51,500 nucleotides of DNA from JAEHDI01 sp035455185. Lineage in GTDB: Bacteria > Acidobacteriota > Terriglobia > Bryobacterales > Bryobacteraceae. A model generated the notes under the pieces. It saw only the letters and a program-made list of their open reading frames with translations. It was not told where the DNA came from and made no database searches. Positions 39,637-47,818 of the stretch are shown piece after piece. The position numbers and the translations under genes are program-made. The DNA lies in contig DATIFQ010000501.1 in the NCBI GenBank assembly GCA_035455185.1, positions 1 to 51,500 of the forward strand. The letters are read 5' to 3'. Positions within the stretch are counted from its first letter, which is position 1. Every line of letters starts with the position of its first letter.

Positions 39637-41667
39637 TTACCGCAACAGCACCAACTCCTCTTTCACCTTCGGGATAATGCCGGCGTACTGTCGCGACGAC
39701 GCCTTTGCGAGAAACGTTTCAAAGCACGCGCGCGCCCGGGCGCGATCACCCATCATCTTGTAGATGAGCCCGAGGTTCAAGTGCGCTTCGACAAGGTTCG
39801 GATCGATTGCCACGGCCTTCTCAAAGTACCCGCGCGCCGTCGCCGGGTCCTGCCGCTGGATGGCAATCAGGCCGAGCCCGTTGTAAGCAGGCGCGTGCTG
39901 TTCGCCGGTGGCGAGGATCCAGTTGTAGACACGGTCGGCGTCGGCCACGCGGCCGTTTTCCAGGTACGCCATGGCCAGATTGTTCTGGCTCTCGACGTCG
40001 GACGGGTTGAACTGAGCTGCCTTCTCGTAATTGAAAATCGCCTCGCTCTTGTTGCCCTCGCGAAGATAGAGATCTGCGATGCGGGAGTAGAGTCGTCCGT
40101 TGCGGATGCCTTTTTCCGTCGCACTTTGGTAAAGCTGCATCGCATCCTTGAACCGCCCCGCCTTCTCGTATTCCGTGCCGAGGTGGTAATAGACCGACGG
40201 GTTCGTCGGGTCCTCCGCCACAGCCTGCTTGAGCATCTCCATGCGTTTCGCAGGCGGGAGTTTCGATTCGCCCGAAACGGCCAGCTCGAAGATCCGCAAA
40301 ATGTTCACGCGATCTTTCGGGTCGATGCCCGTACCGGTCAGCTCGAACTGCCGCGGGGTGAAGCTGGCGAGATACCCGAGCGACTTCAATTGATCGAGCG
40401 TCCGTTGATCCACCATCGCCGTGTCCACTTTCTCCTTGCCGTCGCCGGCAATGGCCTTGAGCTGCGCTTCCATCTCGGCCCTCTCCGTCGGGAAACGGTC
40501 GATCACGTTGGCCGTCTCGTGCGGGTCCTGGGACAGATCGTACAACTCGGGCTTCGGCGCGCGGATGAACTTCCACCGCAGCGTTCGCACGGCGCGCAAC
40601 TCGCTCCAGCCCATGTTCATCTTCGGATACAGTGTCTCGGCATACGCGTGTTGTGTGGCGACGTCCTTGCCTGCTAGCGCTGGCACAAGGCTGGTTCCCT
40701 GAATGCCGCCCGGAGGCTTGCCCCCCATCAGATCGAGGATCGTGGGCAACACATCGATGGTCCGGGCCTGCCGTGTAACCCGCATGCCGCCCGGCACTCC
40801 CGGGCCCGCCAGGATGAACGGAACGCGCAGTGTCACGTCATAGAGGAAAATCCCGTGTGTGTATTCGCCGTGCTCGCCGAGGCTTTCCCCGTGGTCTGAC
40901 AGAACAACGATGAGCGTGTTCCCGGCGTTGTCTTTCTTCTGCACGGCCTCAAACAGCCGTCCGAGTTCGTGGTCCGCGTAGGCGACCTCGCCATCGTACG
41001 GCCGCCCGGCGTACTGCTGCCGGAACGGCGCCGGCGGCTCGTAGGGCATGTGCGGATCGAACACATGGACCCACATGAAGTACGGCTTGCCCGACTGTCC
41101 GTTGAGCCACTGGATTGCGCGGTCGACCACCGCGCCCGCGGGCCGCTCGGGGTACTCTCGCGCGTCCTGTCCTTTGCCGGGCTTGGGCATCTCGTCGTCA
41201 TAGACGGCGAAGCCCTGGTTGAAACCGAAAAGCTTCTTCAGTACCGAAGCTCCGATGAAAGCGGCGGTGTCCCATCCCTGTTGCTGGAGAATCTCCGCCA
41301 GCGTCGTCGATGAGGATTGAAGTACGAATCCGCCCGTGTTACGCACTCCATGGACGTTCGGGTTCTGGCCGGTGAAGATGCTCGCATGCGACGGCGGCGT
41401 CAGTGGCGTTTCCGCGACCGCATTCTCAAACAAGGCGCCACGCTTTGCGAGGCCGTCCAACACCGGCGTTTCGATTTTCGAGTAGCCGTAACAGCCGAGC
41501 CGGTCCGCGCGGAGCGTGTCGATGGTAACGACCACGACGTTTAGCTTGCGCAGCGGGGCGTTCGCCTCACCGCCGGACGCAGGCTTCTTCGCCGTGGATC
41601 TACAGGAGACAAGAAGCAGGGCAGCGAAGACGCACAGCACCCTGACACTGAACTTCGCGCTAAGCAT
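39637..41667 (-). CDS. Sulfatase-like alkaline-phosphatase-superfamily lipoprotein with TPR tail
   Basis: The 676-residue protein begins with a lipoprotein signal (VLLLVSC-type, Cys22) and has a sulfatase-like domain (residues about 43-380: VVTIDTLRADRLGCYGY, ASIFTGQNPNVHGVR, IVVLSDHGESLGEHGEYTHG). TPR repeats follow (about 470-676: VYYHLGTEYEKAGRFKDAM, NGRLYSRIADLYLREGNKSE). The residue matching the formylglycine Cys/Ser of sulfatases is Thr90 (TPPSHASIFTG), and the following Arg is replaced by His94. The product is therefore unlikely to be a normal sulfatase; phosphotransferase or phosphodiesterase-like chemistry with Thr as nucleophile is possible. The protein is anchored to a membrane, facing the periplasm. 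Confidence 0.85.
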   Translation of the reverse strand: MLSAKFSVRVLCVFAALLLVSCRSTAKKPASGGEANAPLRKLNVVVVTIDTLRADRLGCYGYSKIETPVLDGLAKRGALFENAVAETPLTPPSHASIFTGQNPNVHGVRNTGGFVLQSSSTTLAEILQQQGWDTAAFIGASVLKKLFGFNQGFAVYDDEMPKPGKGQDAREYPERPAGAVVDRAIQWLNGQSGKPYFMWVHVFDPHMPYEPPAPFRQQYAGRPYDGEVAYADHELGRLFEAVQKKDNAGNTLIVVLSDHGESLGEHGEYTHGIFLYDVTLRVPFILAGPGVPGGMRVTRQARTIDVLPTILDLMGGKPPGGIQGTSLVPALAGKDVATQHAYAETLYPKMNMGWSELRAVRTLRWKFIRAPKPELYDLSQDPHETANVIDRFPTERAEMEAQLKAIAGDGKEKVDTAMVDQRTLDQLKSLGYLASFTPRQFELTGTGIDPKDRVNILRIFELAVSGESKLPPAKRMEMLKQAVAEDPTNPSVYYHLGTEYEKAGRFKDAMQLYQSATEKGIRNGRLYSRIADLYLREGNKSEAIFNYEKAAQFNPSDVESQNNLAMAYLENGRVADADRVYNWILATGEQHAPAYNGLGLIAIQRQDPATARGYFEKAVAIDPNLVEAHLNLGLIYKMMGDRARARACFETFLAKASSRQYAGIIPKVKEELVLLR

Positions 41668-41712
41668 TATTTCCAGAATATCAGCCGTGGACGAAGCGCG
41701 GCGGAATCCCGT

Positions 41713-42399
41713 CTACAATACTCCATACTTCTCGTAAACATCTCGGAGGTACGCGCCCCGGCGAAGTTCCTCGCGGGTATGGTTCTCTTTGGTGACCTTC
41801 TCGGTCGCCAGCCGGATCGCGTCGGGAACGACCGCCGCGGGTACCACTACGACGCCGTCAAAGTCCGCGAAGACGAGATCACCCGGCGAGACCACCACTC
41901 CGCCGCACTCGACTGGCGTGGCGTATTCAACGACGATGCCGCGTCCCTTCGAGTCCACCGGCTTAATGCCGGCGGCGAACACAGCGAAGCCGACCTCGTC
42001 GATTTTCTTCACGTCGCGCACTAGGCCGTGGATCACCGCGCCCCGCGCACCCCGTGCGACCGCGGCGGTGGAAAGCAGTTCGCCCCACGGAGCGTTGCGC
42101 CGAGATTCTCCCGTCGAGACGACCACAACCTCGCCGGGAAGAATGCTGTCCATCGCTTCGATTTCCTTCGCATAAGGTTCAGCCGGAGTATAGTGCTGGT
42201 CCACACAAGCGATCGTCCGCGCCCATCCGGCGAAGCAATGCCGCACCGTTACCGGCCGGAGGTTCTCCGTCATCGCGTGGTTGCGGATGCCGAGTTCGTC
42301 CAAAGCGTCCGCGACCGCGGCGGTGTAAAGGGTGGATTCAATGCGCTCGAACAATTCGGCGTCGGTCTGGTTTGCCGCTCTGAGGCCCTTGTGTTCCAT
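41713..42399 (-). CDS. RraA-family (HMG aldolase-like) protein
   Basis: The 228-residue protein has the RraA/MenG-like fold signatures: LYTAAVADALDELGIRNHAM, GWARTIACVDQHYTPAEPYA, LPGEVVVVSTGESRRNAPWG, GARGAVIHGLVRDVKKIDEV, and VVVSPGDLVFADFDGVVVVP with the metal-binding DxxD. Bacterial members are either regulators of RNase E or 4-hydroxy-4-methyl-2-oxoglutarate/4-carboxy-4-hydroxy-2-oxoadipate aldolases; the genomic context does not separate these. It is in a same-strand run with the TonB gene upstream, but a terminator lies between them, so it probably has its own promoter. The start at 42399 is the only ATG with family-like alignment. Confidence 0.88.
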   Translation of the reverse strand: MEHKGLRAANQTDAELFERIESTLYTAAVADALDELGIRNHAMTENLRPVTVRHCFAGWARTIACVDQHYTPAEPYAKEIEAMDSILPGEVVVVSTGESRRNAPWGELLSTAAVARGARGAVIHGLVRDVKKIDEVGFAVFAAGIKPVDSKGRGIVVEYATPVECGGVVVSPGDLVFADFDGVVVVPAAVVPDAIRLATEKVTKENHTREELRRGAYLRDVYEKYGVL

Positions 42400-42500
42400 A
42401 CGAAGCTACCGATTTTCGAGGTTGAGCACACCCCATGTCAACCGAACGTCTAAGGAACCGCAACCGTCAGGGAGCGGAGAGCGGTCAACACACCCCAAGA

Positions 42501-42532
42501 AAGAAAAAGGCCCCGGTCTTGCGGCCGGGGCC
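42501..42532 (-). terminator. Rho-independent terminator after the TonB receptor gene
   Basis: On the minus strand the 8 bp stem GGCCCCGG/CCGGGGCC with an eight-base loop is followed by TTTTTCTT. This classical intrinsic terminator sits about 25 bp downstream of the TonB-dependent receptor stop and should separate it from rraA. Confidence 0.85.
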
Positions 42533-42557
42533 CGAAAGTGAAGCTGTTACAAGTTGC

Positions 42558-45500
42558 TTACCACTCGAAACGGCCGTCGATCTGCAACGTCCGCCCACCA
42601 CCGCCTTGGAGCAACTGTCCATAGCCGGAGTCTCCTACGGTGGTACTGACTATGTAGCGGTTCGTCCGGTTGAGCGGATTGGTCATGGTGATGCCGGCCT
42701 GGAACTTGATCCGCTCATAGATCGGAAAGCTCTTGGTCATGCGGAAGTTCTCCGACATTGAGTGCGGACCGCGAGTACTCGGCAGGACCCTAGGCGCGGT
42801 TCCTACCCGCAGCGGAACACCGGCGCCCGTTCGCGGGCTTTCCGCGAACGCTGCCGGATTCAGGTACGGAGTCGGTTCGGACCAGTCGGTCTTGCCTGGC
42901 GCACCGCCCAGGGTTGTGTTGGCGCCCGTCGCGTCCGGACGGATGCCCGATGAGAAACCATCCGGGATGTCCAATCCACCCTGCCCGATCGAGAGCGGGT
43001 CGCCCGAACGGTACTGCTGATTGGCCGCGAACTGCCAGCCGCCAACCACGTAATTAGCCGGACCGAGGTCCCAACGCCGGCCCTTGCCGAACGGTACTTC
43101 GTATACCCATGTCAACTTGAACGAATGCGGGTAGTTGAAGCTCGCCACCGAGCGCTCCAGGCCGCGGTTGAAGTAATCCTGCACCGTGGCGTAGTATGCG
43201 CCCGGACCGTTGCTGTCCACATAGGTGAGCGTCTTTGACCAGGTGTACGCGCCCAGGAAGCCGAGGCCCGTGGTCAGGTGCCGCGTCACCGTGACCTGCA
43301 TGGAGTTGTACAGCGAGTTGGAGTTATACGGGAAGGCCTCTCCGACGCCGAAATACTGCGGGAAGCGGCGCATAGCCTGGGAAACGGTGTAATCGTCTGG
43401 GAAGTCGGCGAACGGCTTCAGCGTCGGGTGGTCGGCCACCTGTTCACGTAACAGGTCGCCGTACTGCAAGAGCGAAGCCGGCAAACCGTTCATCTCGCCG
43501 AACACGAACGAGCCCCACAGCCGGGTACCCTTGTTGCCGATGTAGGCTAACTCGAGCACAGTGTTGGACGGCAACTGGTACTGCACTGTGAGGTTCCAGT
43601 TCTGGACGTAACCTGGACGGTTGGCGTCGCGGGCGGTCGTCGTCGAAGCGTCGAAATTACCGGCGGACGGATTCGTGTCCGGCAGGGTGCCTGCGAATGG
43701 CCGGAAGGTGTCCGTCAGGTACATGGCCGGGTCATCCACAAATCCGGTCGCGCCGGTGCCCTGACGTACGTTCACGCCCGCATCGAAACCGTACCGGAAG
43801 CCGCCGTAGCCCCAGTCGTTCCGGATCGGTGGGGTGTTGGTGATCGCGTATCCGCCGCGGACTACCATCTTGTTGCTTGCCTGATACGCGAAACCAAACC
43901 GCGGTCCGATCTCCTTCCAGTAAGTGTCGCTAGGCTTCGTACCGAAGCGCAACGCGCCCGGCAGGTTGCCCGCTTCCGGATTCGGCAGGCCCATGTCGAT
44001 GTACGACATCTGGTTGTTAACCTCGTAGAACGACGGGATGATCTCCCAGCGCAGGCCGAGATTCACCGTCAGTTTCGGTGTGACCTTCCAGTCATCCATG
44101 AAGTACAGGCTGTGCTGGGGCTGCCGGAAGTCATTAATCCCGCCGAAGATGTTGCGGTTCGCGTTGTTGACGGCGCCCAGCAGGAAACTGGCAAACGCGT
44201 GGCCGGTCTGGGTCGAGAAGGCCGGCAGGTCGGTCGAGCGGTAGCTGAACGTGAATGCGCCGCCGTTCTCGACGGGGTCGTCCTTGTAGAAGTACTGCTT
44301 GTACTCGTAGCCCATGCGGAAGGTGTGAGCGCCCCGGATCATCGTGACGTCATCCTGACCGATGTAGCTGCCGTTCGTTCCGGCCCCATAGAAGCCGACG
44401 CCCATCCGGCCTACCGAGCCGCCCTGCCATTCGCGGCCGCTGAAGCTGAATGTCGGGAAGATCGTGTCGGGGATACCGGAGATACCGAGAAGCGCGGGCC
44501 AGCCGGCCTGGTAGGTGTCGGGTATCGCTCCGTTCTGGTTGCGGAAACTGTTAAAGCCGAACGCAAAACGGTTCAGGATGGTCGGGTGGACCGTCGAATC
44601 CAGCGACGCACGCACCATCTTTCCAGGCGTGATCTGCTCTTGCCAGGAACTGGTGGCCGTACCCGGAATCGGAAGGTAGCGCGACGATCCGTTGTTGTTC
44701 CGTTTTCGGTAGCTCTGGTTGTAGAAACCGCTCACTCGGTGCTTGTCGTTGATGACGTGGTCGCCCTTGACCCCGATGAGGTGCAGGTTGAAGTACGGCG
44801 AGCTGGTGCTCAGACGGTTCTTGTTACGGATCATCTTGTCGAAGTCGGGGTCGGCGATGCCGACTTTGTCCAGGACATTCCGCGCCACCGGGCTGATGCG
44901 GTTTCCGGGAATGACGTTGTCAAGGAACGGGTCGCGAACGATCTCGCCATTCACCGTGCGGGTGCTCAACGGGTCATAGATCTGCCCGAAAACAACCGGC
45001 CGGCCCAGAGCATCCGTTCCGATCGTCGTACCGGAATCTGCGTTGCCGGTGAACGTGGGGTCAAGAAAGCGCGAGAAGTCGCCCTGCTTTTGATCCGTCG
45101 TCGGCAGCGTGGTGAAGCCGTTGAATCCCAATTCGTTGCGCGTGTCCTTCTCGAAGTTCGTGAAGAAGAAGGTCTTATTCCGGCCGTCGTAAATCTTCGG
45201 AATATAAACCGGACCGCCGACCGAGTAACCGTAATTGTGCTCCCGGTGGCGGGACTTCTTCGTGATGCCCTGGGTCTTCTGGCTCAGGTTGAACGCGTTA
45301 AAGTACTCGTTCTGGCCGTAGTAGAACGCCGACCCGTGCAGATCGTTGGTGCCGGACTTGATGCTGAAGTTCGCCACCGCCGTCTGGCCGCCGTTATACT
45401 GCGCGCCGATCGCGCCGGTCTGGAGCTTGAATTCGCTGATCGCTTCCGCCGACGGGCTGAACTCGTTGTTATTGCCGCCCGAAAGGTCTGAGCGTCCGAC

Positions 45501-46073
45501 GGCCATGCCCTCTATCAGAATCTCGTGGGAGTACTGCTGTCCGCCGTTGATCGACCCCAGGAACGTTCCGCCGGTCGTGCCGGGCAGGGCGTCGAAAATG
45601 AACTGCTGGATCTGGCGCTGTCCGTCGTCGACGAAGATCGGCCAGCTCTTGTACTCTTCCGTCGAAATGTAACGGCCGATTTCCGCGCTTCCGGCTTCGA
45701 GCAGCGGCGGCGCGGCGCTCACCGTCACCTGCTCGGTGACCGCGCCAAGTTCCAAGTTGATGTTGACCGATAGCGTCTGGCCGACGCGGAGGATAACGCC
45801 TTCCCGCGTCGAGGTACGGAAGCCAGGCGCGCCGGCCTTGATTGTATACGTTCCGGCAGGCAGGTACGGAAGGGTGTACGCGCCGGCCGACGTGGAGGTG
45901 GCTGTGTTCTCGACTGCAGTTGCGACGTTCGTCGCAACCACCGTCGCACCCGGAACCACCGCGCCTGAAGCATCGAGAACGGTGCCCGTCAGGGTTCCGA
46001 CTGAACCCTGCCCCCAGGCAACCGACAACGACGCCAGCAGGCACAAAACTAGCTTTAGATAGCTTTTGTGCAT
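42558..46073 (-). CDS. TonB-dependent receptor, Oar-like, with carboxypeptidase-regulatory-like N-terminus
   Basis: The 1171-residue protein has a signal peptide (LKLVLCLLASLSVAWG). A CarboxypepD_reg-like Ig domain follows (GTVLDASGAVVPGATVVATN, residues about 25-110), then a plug (ERQIQQFIFDALPGTTGG-like, RSDLSGGNNNEFSPSAEAIS) and a 22-strand-type barrel ending in Trp (LQIDGRFEW). This matches the very large OmpA/Oar-like TonB receptors that are numerous in Solibacter-like genomes. It likely imports oligosaccharides, peptides or siderophores; the substrate is unknown. The ATG at 46073 is preceded by AGAGGAT. A perfect consensus promoter lies about 120 bp upstream, and a terminator follows. 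Nearby MR/MLE-type and sulfatase-like genes could belong to the same nutrient pathway, as inference. Confidence 0.9.
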   Translation of the reverse strand: MHKSYLKLVLCLLASLSVAWGQGSVGTLTGTVLDASGAVVPGATVVATNVATAVENTATSTSAGAYTLPYLPAGTYTIKAGAPGFRTSTREGVILRVGQTLSVNINLELGAVTEQVTVSAAPPLLEAGSAEIGRYISTEEYKSWPIFVDDGQRQIQQFIFDALPGTTGGTFLGSINGGQQYSHEILIEGMAVGRSDLSGGNNNEFSPSAEAISEFKLQTGAIGAQYNGGQTAVANFSIKSGTNDLHGSAFYYGQNEYFNAFNLSQKTQGITKKSRHREHNYGYSVGGPVYIPKIYDGRNKTFFFTNFEKDTRNELGFNGFTTLPTTDQKQGDFSRFLDPTFTGNADSGTTIGTDALGRPVVFGQIYDPLSTRTVNGEIVRDPFLDNVIPGNRISPVARNVLDKVGIADPDFDKMIRNKNRLSTSSPYFNLHLIGVKGDHVINDKHRVSGFYNQSYRKRNNNGSSRYLPIPGTATSSWQEQITPGKMVRASLDSTVHPTILNRFAFGFNSFRNQNGAIPDTYQAGWPALLGISGIPDTIFPTFSFSGREWQGGSVGRMGVGFYGAGTNGSYIGQDDVTMIRGAHTFRMGYEYKQYFYKDDPVENGGAFTFSYRSTDLPAFSTQTGHAFASFLLGAVNNANRNIFGGINDFRQPQHSLYFMDDWKVTPKLTVNLGLRWEIIPSFYEVNNQMSYIDMGLPNPEAGNLPGALRFGTKPSDTYWKEIGPRFGFAYQASNKMVVRGGYAITNTPPIRNDWGYGGFRYGFDAGVNVRQGTGATGFVDDPAMYLTDTFRPFAGTLPDTNPSAGNFDASTTTARDANRPGYVQNWNLTVQYQLPSNTVLELAYIGNKGTRLWGSFVFGEMNGLPASLLQYGDLLREQVADHPTLKPFADFPDDYTVSQAMRRFPQYFGVGEAFPYNSNSLYNSMQVTVTRHLTTGLGFLGAYTWSKTLTYVDSNGPGAYYATVQDYFNRGLERSVASFNYPHSFKLTWVYEVPFGKGRRWDLGPANYVVGGWQFAANQQYRSGDPLSIGQGGLDIPDGFSSGIRPDATGANTTLGGAPGKTDWSEPTPYLNPAAFAESPRTGAGVPLRVGTAPRVLPSTRGPHSMSENFRMTKSFPIYERIKFQAGITMTNPLNRTNRYIVSTTVGDSGYGQLLQGGGGRTLQIDGRFEW

Positions 46074-46133
46074 TCGTATCCTCTTTTTTTTGTCTGTCTC
46101 AAACAGCCTGTAACCGCTTGCATCGACAATATT

Positions 46134-46165
46134 TACCTCAGGCAACATCTCCCCTGCCTGAGGCA
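46134..46165 (-). promoter_or_regulatory. Hairpin in the 5' leader of the TonB receptor mRNA
   Basis: On the minus strand TGCCTCAGGC (46165-46156) can pair with GCCTGAGGTA (46143-46134), a 10 bp stem with one G-U pair around a 12-base loop. It lies in the leader between promoter and start. The role is unknown; an mRNA-stability or regulatory structure is possible. Confidence 0.45.
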
Positions 46166-46201
46166 GACCCCTAGCTCGCCTTTTGATTGGCGTTAAGCCG
46201 A

Positions 46202-46230
46202 ATTATAGTGCGAATATACTACCGTGTCAA
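46202..46230 (-). promoter_or_regulatory. Consensus sigma-70 promoter for the TonB receptor gene
   Basis: On the minus strand TTGACA (46230-46225) and TATAAT (46207-46202) are separated by exactly 17 bases. Both hexamers match the consensus in full, which is unusual for a GC-rich genome. The start of transcription would be near 46195, about 120 bp upstream of the ATG at 46073. The spacer is AT-rich (CGGTAGTATATTCGCAC). Confidence 0.88.
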
Positions 46231-46268
46231 GGCTTGCCCCCGGTGTTTACCTCGTTAAATCAGCTTGT

Positions 46269-46281
46269 TGCAAATGTTGCA
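46269..46281. promoter_or_regulatory. TGCAAATGTTGCA inverted repeat upstream of the TonB promoter
   Basis: A 13 bp palindrome (TGCAA, three-base centre, TTGCA) lies about 40 bases upstream of the -35 hexamer, near position -80 of the TonB-receptor promoter. Its symmetry and position fit an upstream regulator-binding site. No binding protein can be named. Confidence 0.35.
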
Positions 46282-46328
46282 TGTTTCTGGGAGACAGGCG
46301 ATTTCTAAGTGTGGCTGAGGCGGCGGAC

Positions 46329-47615
46329 TCAGTCCCATGTCACCCGCGTCTGCTTCTCGACCTTCGCCGGGTCCAGGTCAATGCCGAATCCCGGATGCTC
46401 CGGCAGCGTGATCTTGCCCGCCGTGGGACGCAACGGCTCCTTCTCGAAGTGGTGGTACGGCTCCATCTTCGTGAGAAGGTACTCCACGAGCGGGCACGTG
46501 ATCGGCGGCTGGCTGGCCACCACATGCAGCGCCGCGTGCAAGCTGTGCCCGTGGGGTATCACCTGGACGTCGTAAAGCGACGCGACCGTGCAGATCTTCA
46601 CCAGTTCGCTGATCCCTCCGCACCATTCCGGGTCGGCCTGCACCACGTTGAGCGCTCCCGCTTTCAGGTAGTCCTGCACCTCCCACCGGTTGTAGATGTG
46701 CTCGCCGGAAGCGACCGGGATGGACGTCGCGCGGCGAAGCTGGGCGAAGCTCTCGATCTTGTCGGTGGGGAAGCATTCCTCGATCCATCGCGGCCGGTAT
46801 TGTTCGGCCTGCTTCGCCCAGCGGATTGCGTAGGTCACGTCCCAGCCCATGAACGCGTCGAACATCAGTTCCACTTCGTCTCCCACCGCTTCGCGAAGGT
46901 TGCGCACGAGGGCGACGTTTTTCGCCAGCCCGTCCGTGCCGTCGCCCGGTCCGTACGCGAAGAACCACTTCTGGTATCGGAAGCCTTCGCTCTTCAGAGC
47001 TGCCGCGCGCCGCCTAGCCGCCTCCGGTTCGACAGACATGCTCGCGCAGCTTCCGTAAGCCTCTACGGCCGGACGCGTCGGACCGCCGAGCAGCCTGTAG
47101 ACGGGTACTCCGTAGTAGCGTGCGCGCAGGTCCCATAGCGTGTTGTCGACGGCGCTGATCGCCATCATGAAGTGACCCCGGCGCGCGTGCCGGTCGGAGC
47201 GGAACATCTGGTCCCAGAGCTTCTCGCCGGCCAGCGGATCCTTCCCGATCACGAACGGCTTGAGTTGCTGCTCGACTACGATCGCCGCTTCCTTGTCGAT
47301 CGGACCATAGACACCCTCTAGTCCCGCGTCGGTCTTGATCTTCAGGTACAGGGCGCTCGTCGCGACCCGCGCCGGTTTGCCCTCGGCCGGTTCATGGTAC
47401 GGTTTCGGCCGGTGCTCCTCGTAGATGTGGAGCGGGTTGGAATGCTGCTGCCGGTTGATGCCGACGATCGTGTCGCGGTGGCCCTCCAGACGCCACATTT
47501 CGACGGCGGTGATCTTTAGTTTGTCAGACGGAGAGCGCTGGCCGAACGAAGGAACGGAAGATAATGGCGCCCCGGACGCGGCTGCCAGGGCCGTAACGAA
47601 TTCGCGTCTGCGCAT
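46329..47615 (-). CDS. Mandelate racemase/muconate lactonising enzyme family protein (Tat-exported)
   Basis: The 428-residue protein starts with a twin-arginine signal (MRRREFVTALAAA). An enolase-superfamily N-terminal cap (KITAVEMWRLEGHRDT) and barrel follow. Visible metal-ligand regions are ELMFDAFMGWDVTYAI (Asp), RWIEECFPTDKIES (Glu), and IPVASGEHIYNRWEVQ (Glu). The C-terminal histidine lies in VIPHGHSLHAALH. This places it among sugar-acid dehydratases and racemases (D-galactonate, mannonate and similar). Export through Tat is the odd point, since such enzymes are normally cytosolic. Its 5' neighbours on the same strand are the small basic protein and prmA; its 3' neighbour is the TonB receptor gene. 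The substrate is not readable. Confidence 0.88.
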   Translation of the reverse strand: MRRREFVTALAAASGAPLSSVPSFGQRSPSDKLKITAVEMWRLEGHRDTIVGINRQQHSNPLHIYEEHRPKPYHEPAEGKPARVATSALYLKIKTDAGLEGVYGPIDKEAAIVVEQQLKPFVIGKDPLAGEKLWDQMFRSDRHARRGHFMMAISAVDNTLWDLRARYYGVPVYRLLGGPTRPAVEAYGSCASMSVEPEAARRRAAALKSEGFRYQKWFFAYGPGDGTDGLAKNVALVRNLREAVGDEVELMFDAFMGWDVTYAIRWAKQAEQYRPRWIEECFPTDKIESFAQLRRATSIPVASGEHIYNRWEVQDYLKAGALNVVQADPEWCGGISELVKICTVASLYDVQVIPHGHSLHAALHVVASQPPITCPLVEYLLTKMEPYHHFEKEPLRPTAGKITLPEHPGFGIDLDPAKVEKQTRVTWD

Positions 47616-47662
47616 GCGGGAATTCTATGACCGCGACACGCGAGGGAGCAAGCCCCGCGCCG

Positions 47663-47818
47663 CTACTCGGCGTCCTCTTCGAGGATGGCTCCCTTGTGCT
47701 TCGGCCGCTTGCGCTTGGTCTTGGGTTCGATGATTCTGGCGGACGGAACCGTACCAACGCGCTCGCGAGCGAGGCGCCGGACCTCCTTCTTCCGGTCGAA
47801 TTTCAGCTTCTTCCGCAT
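47663..47818 (-). CDS. Small basic protein overlapping the 3' end of prmA
   Basis: The 51-residue protein is very rich in Lys/Arg (MRKKLKFDRKKEVRRLARER, PKTKRKRPKHKGAI) with a short acidic tail (LEEDAE). ATG 47818 lies inside the end of prmA (16-base overlap in another frame), so it is likely translated by coupling. The composition resembles a small ribosome- or nucleic-acid-associated protein. I do not recognise a family. There is a 47 bp gap to the MR/MLE gene downstream. Confidence 0.6.
   Translation of the reverse strand: MRKKLKFDRKKEVRRLARERVGTVPSARIIEPKTKRKRPKHKGAILEEDAE

Noticed and set aside
44112..45491. A 459-codon plus-strand frame inside the TonB receptor
   Set aside because: It is the shadow of a well-supported receptor gene, with low-complexity Arg/Val-rich sequence and no motif.
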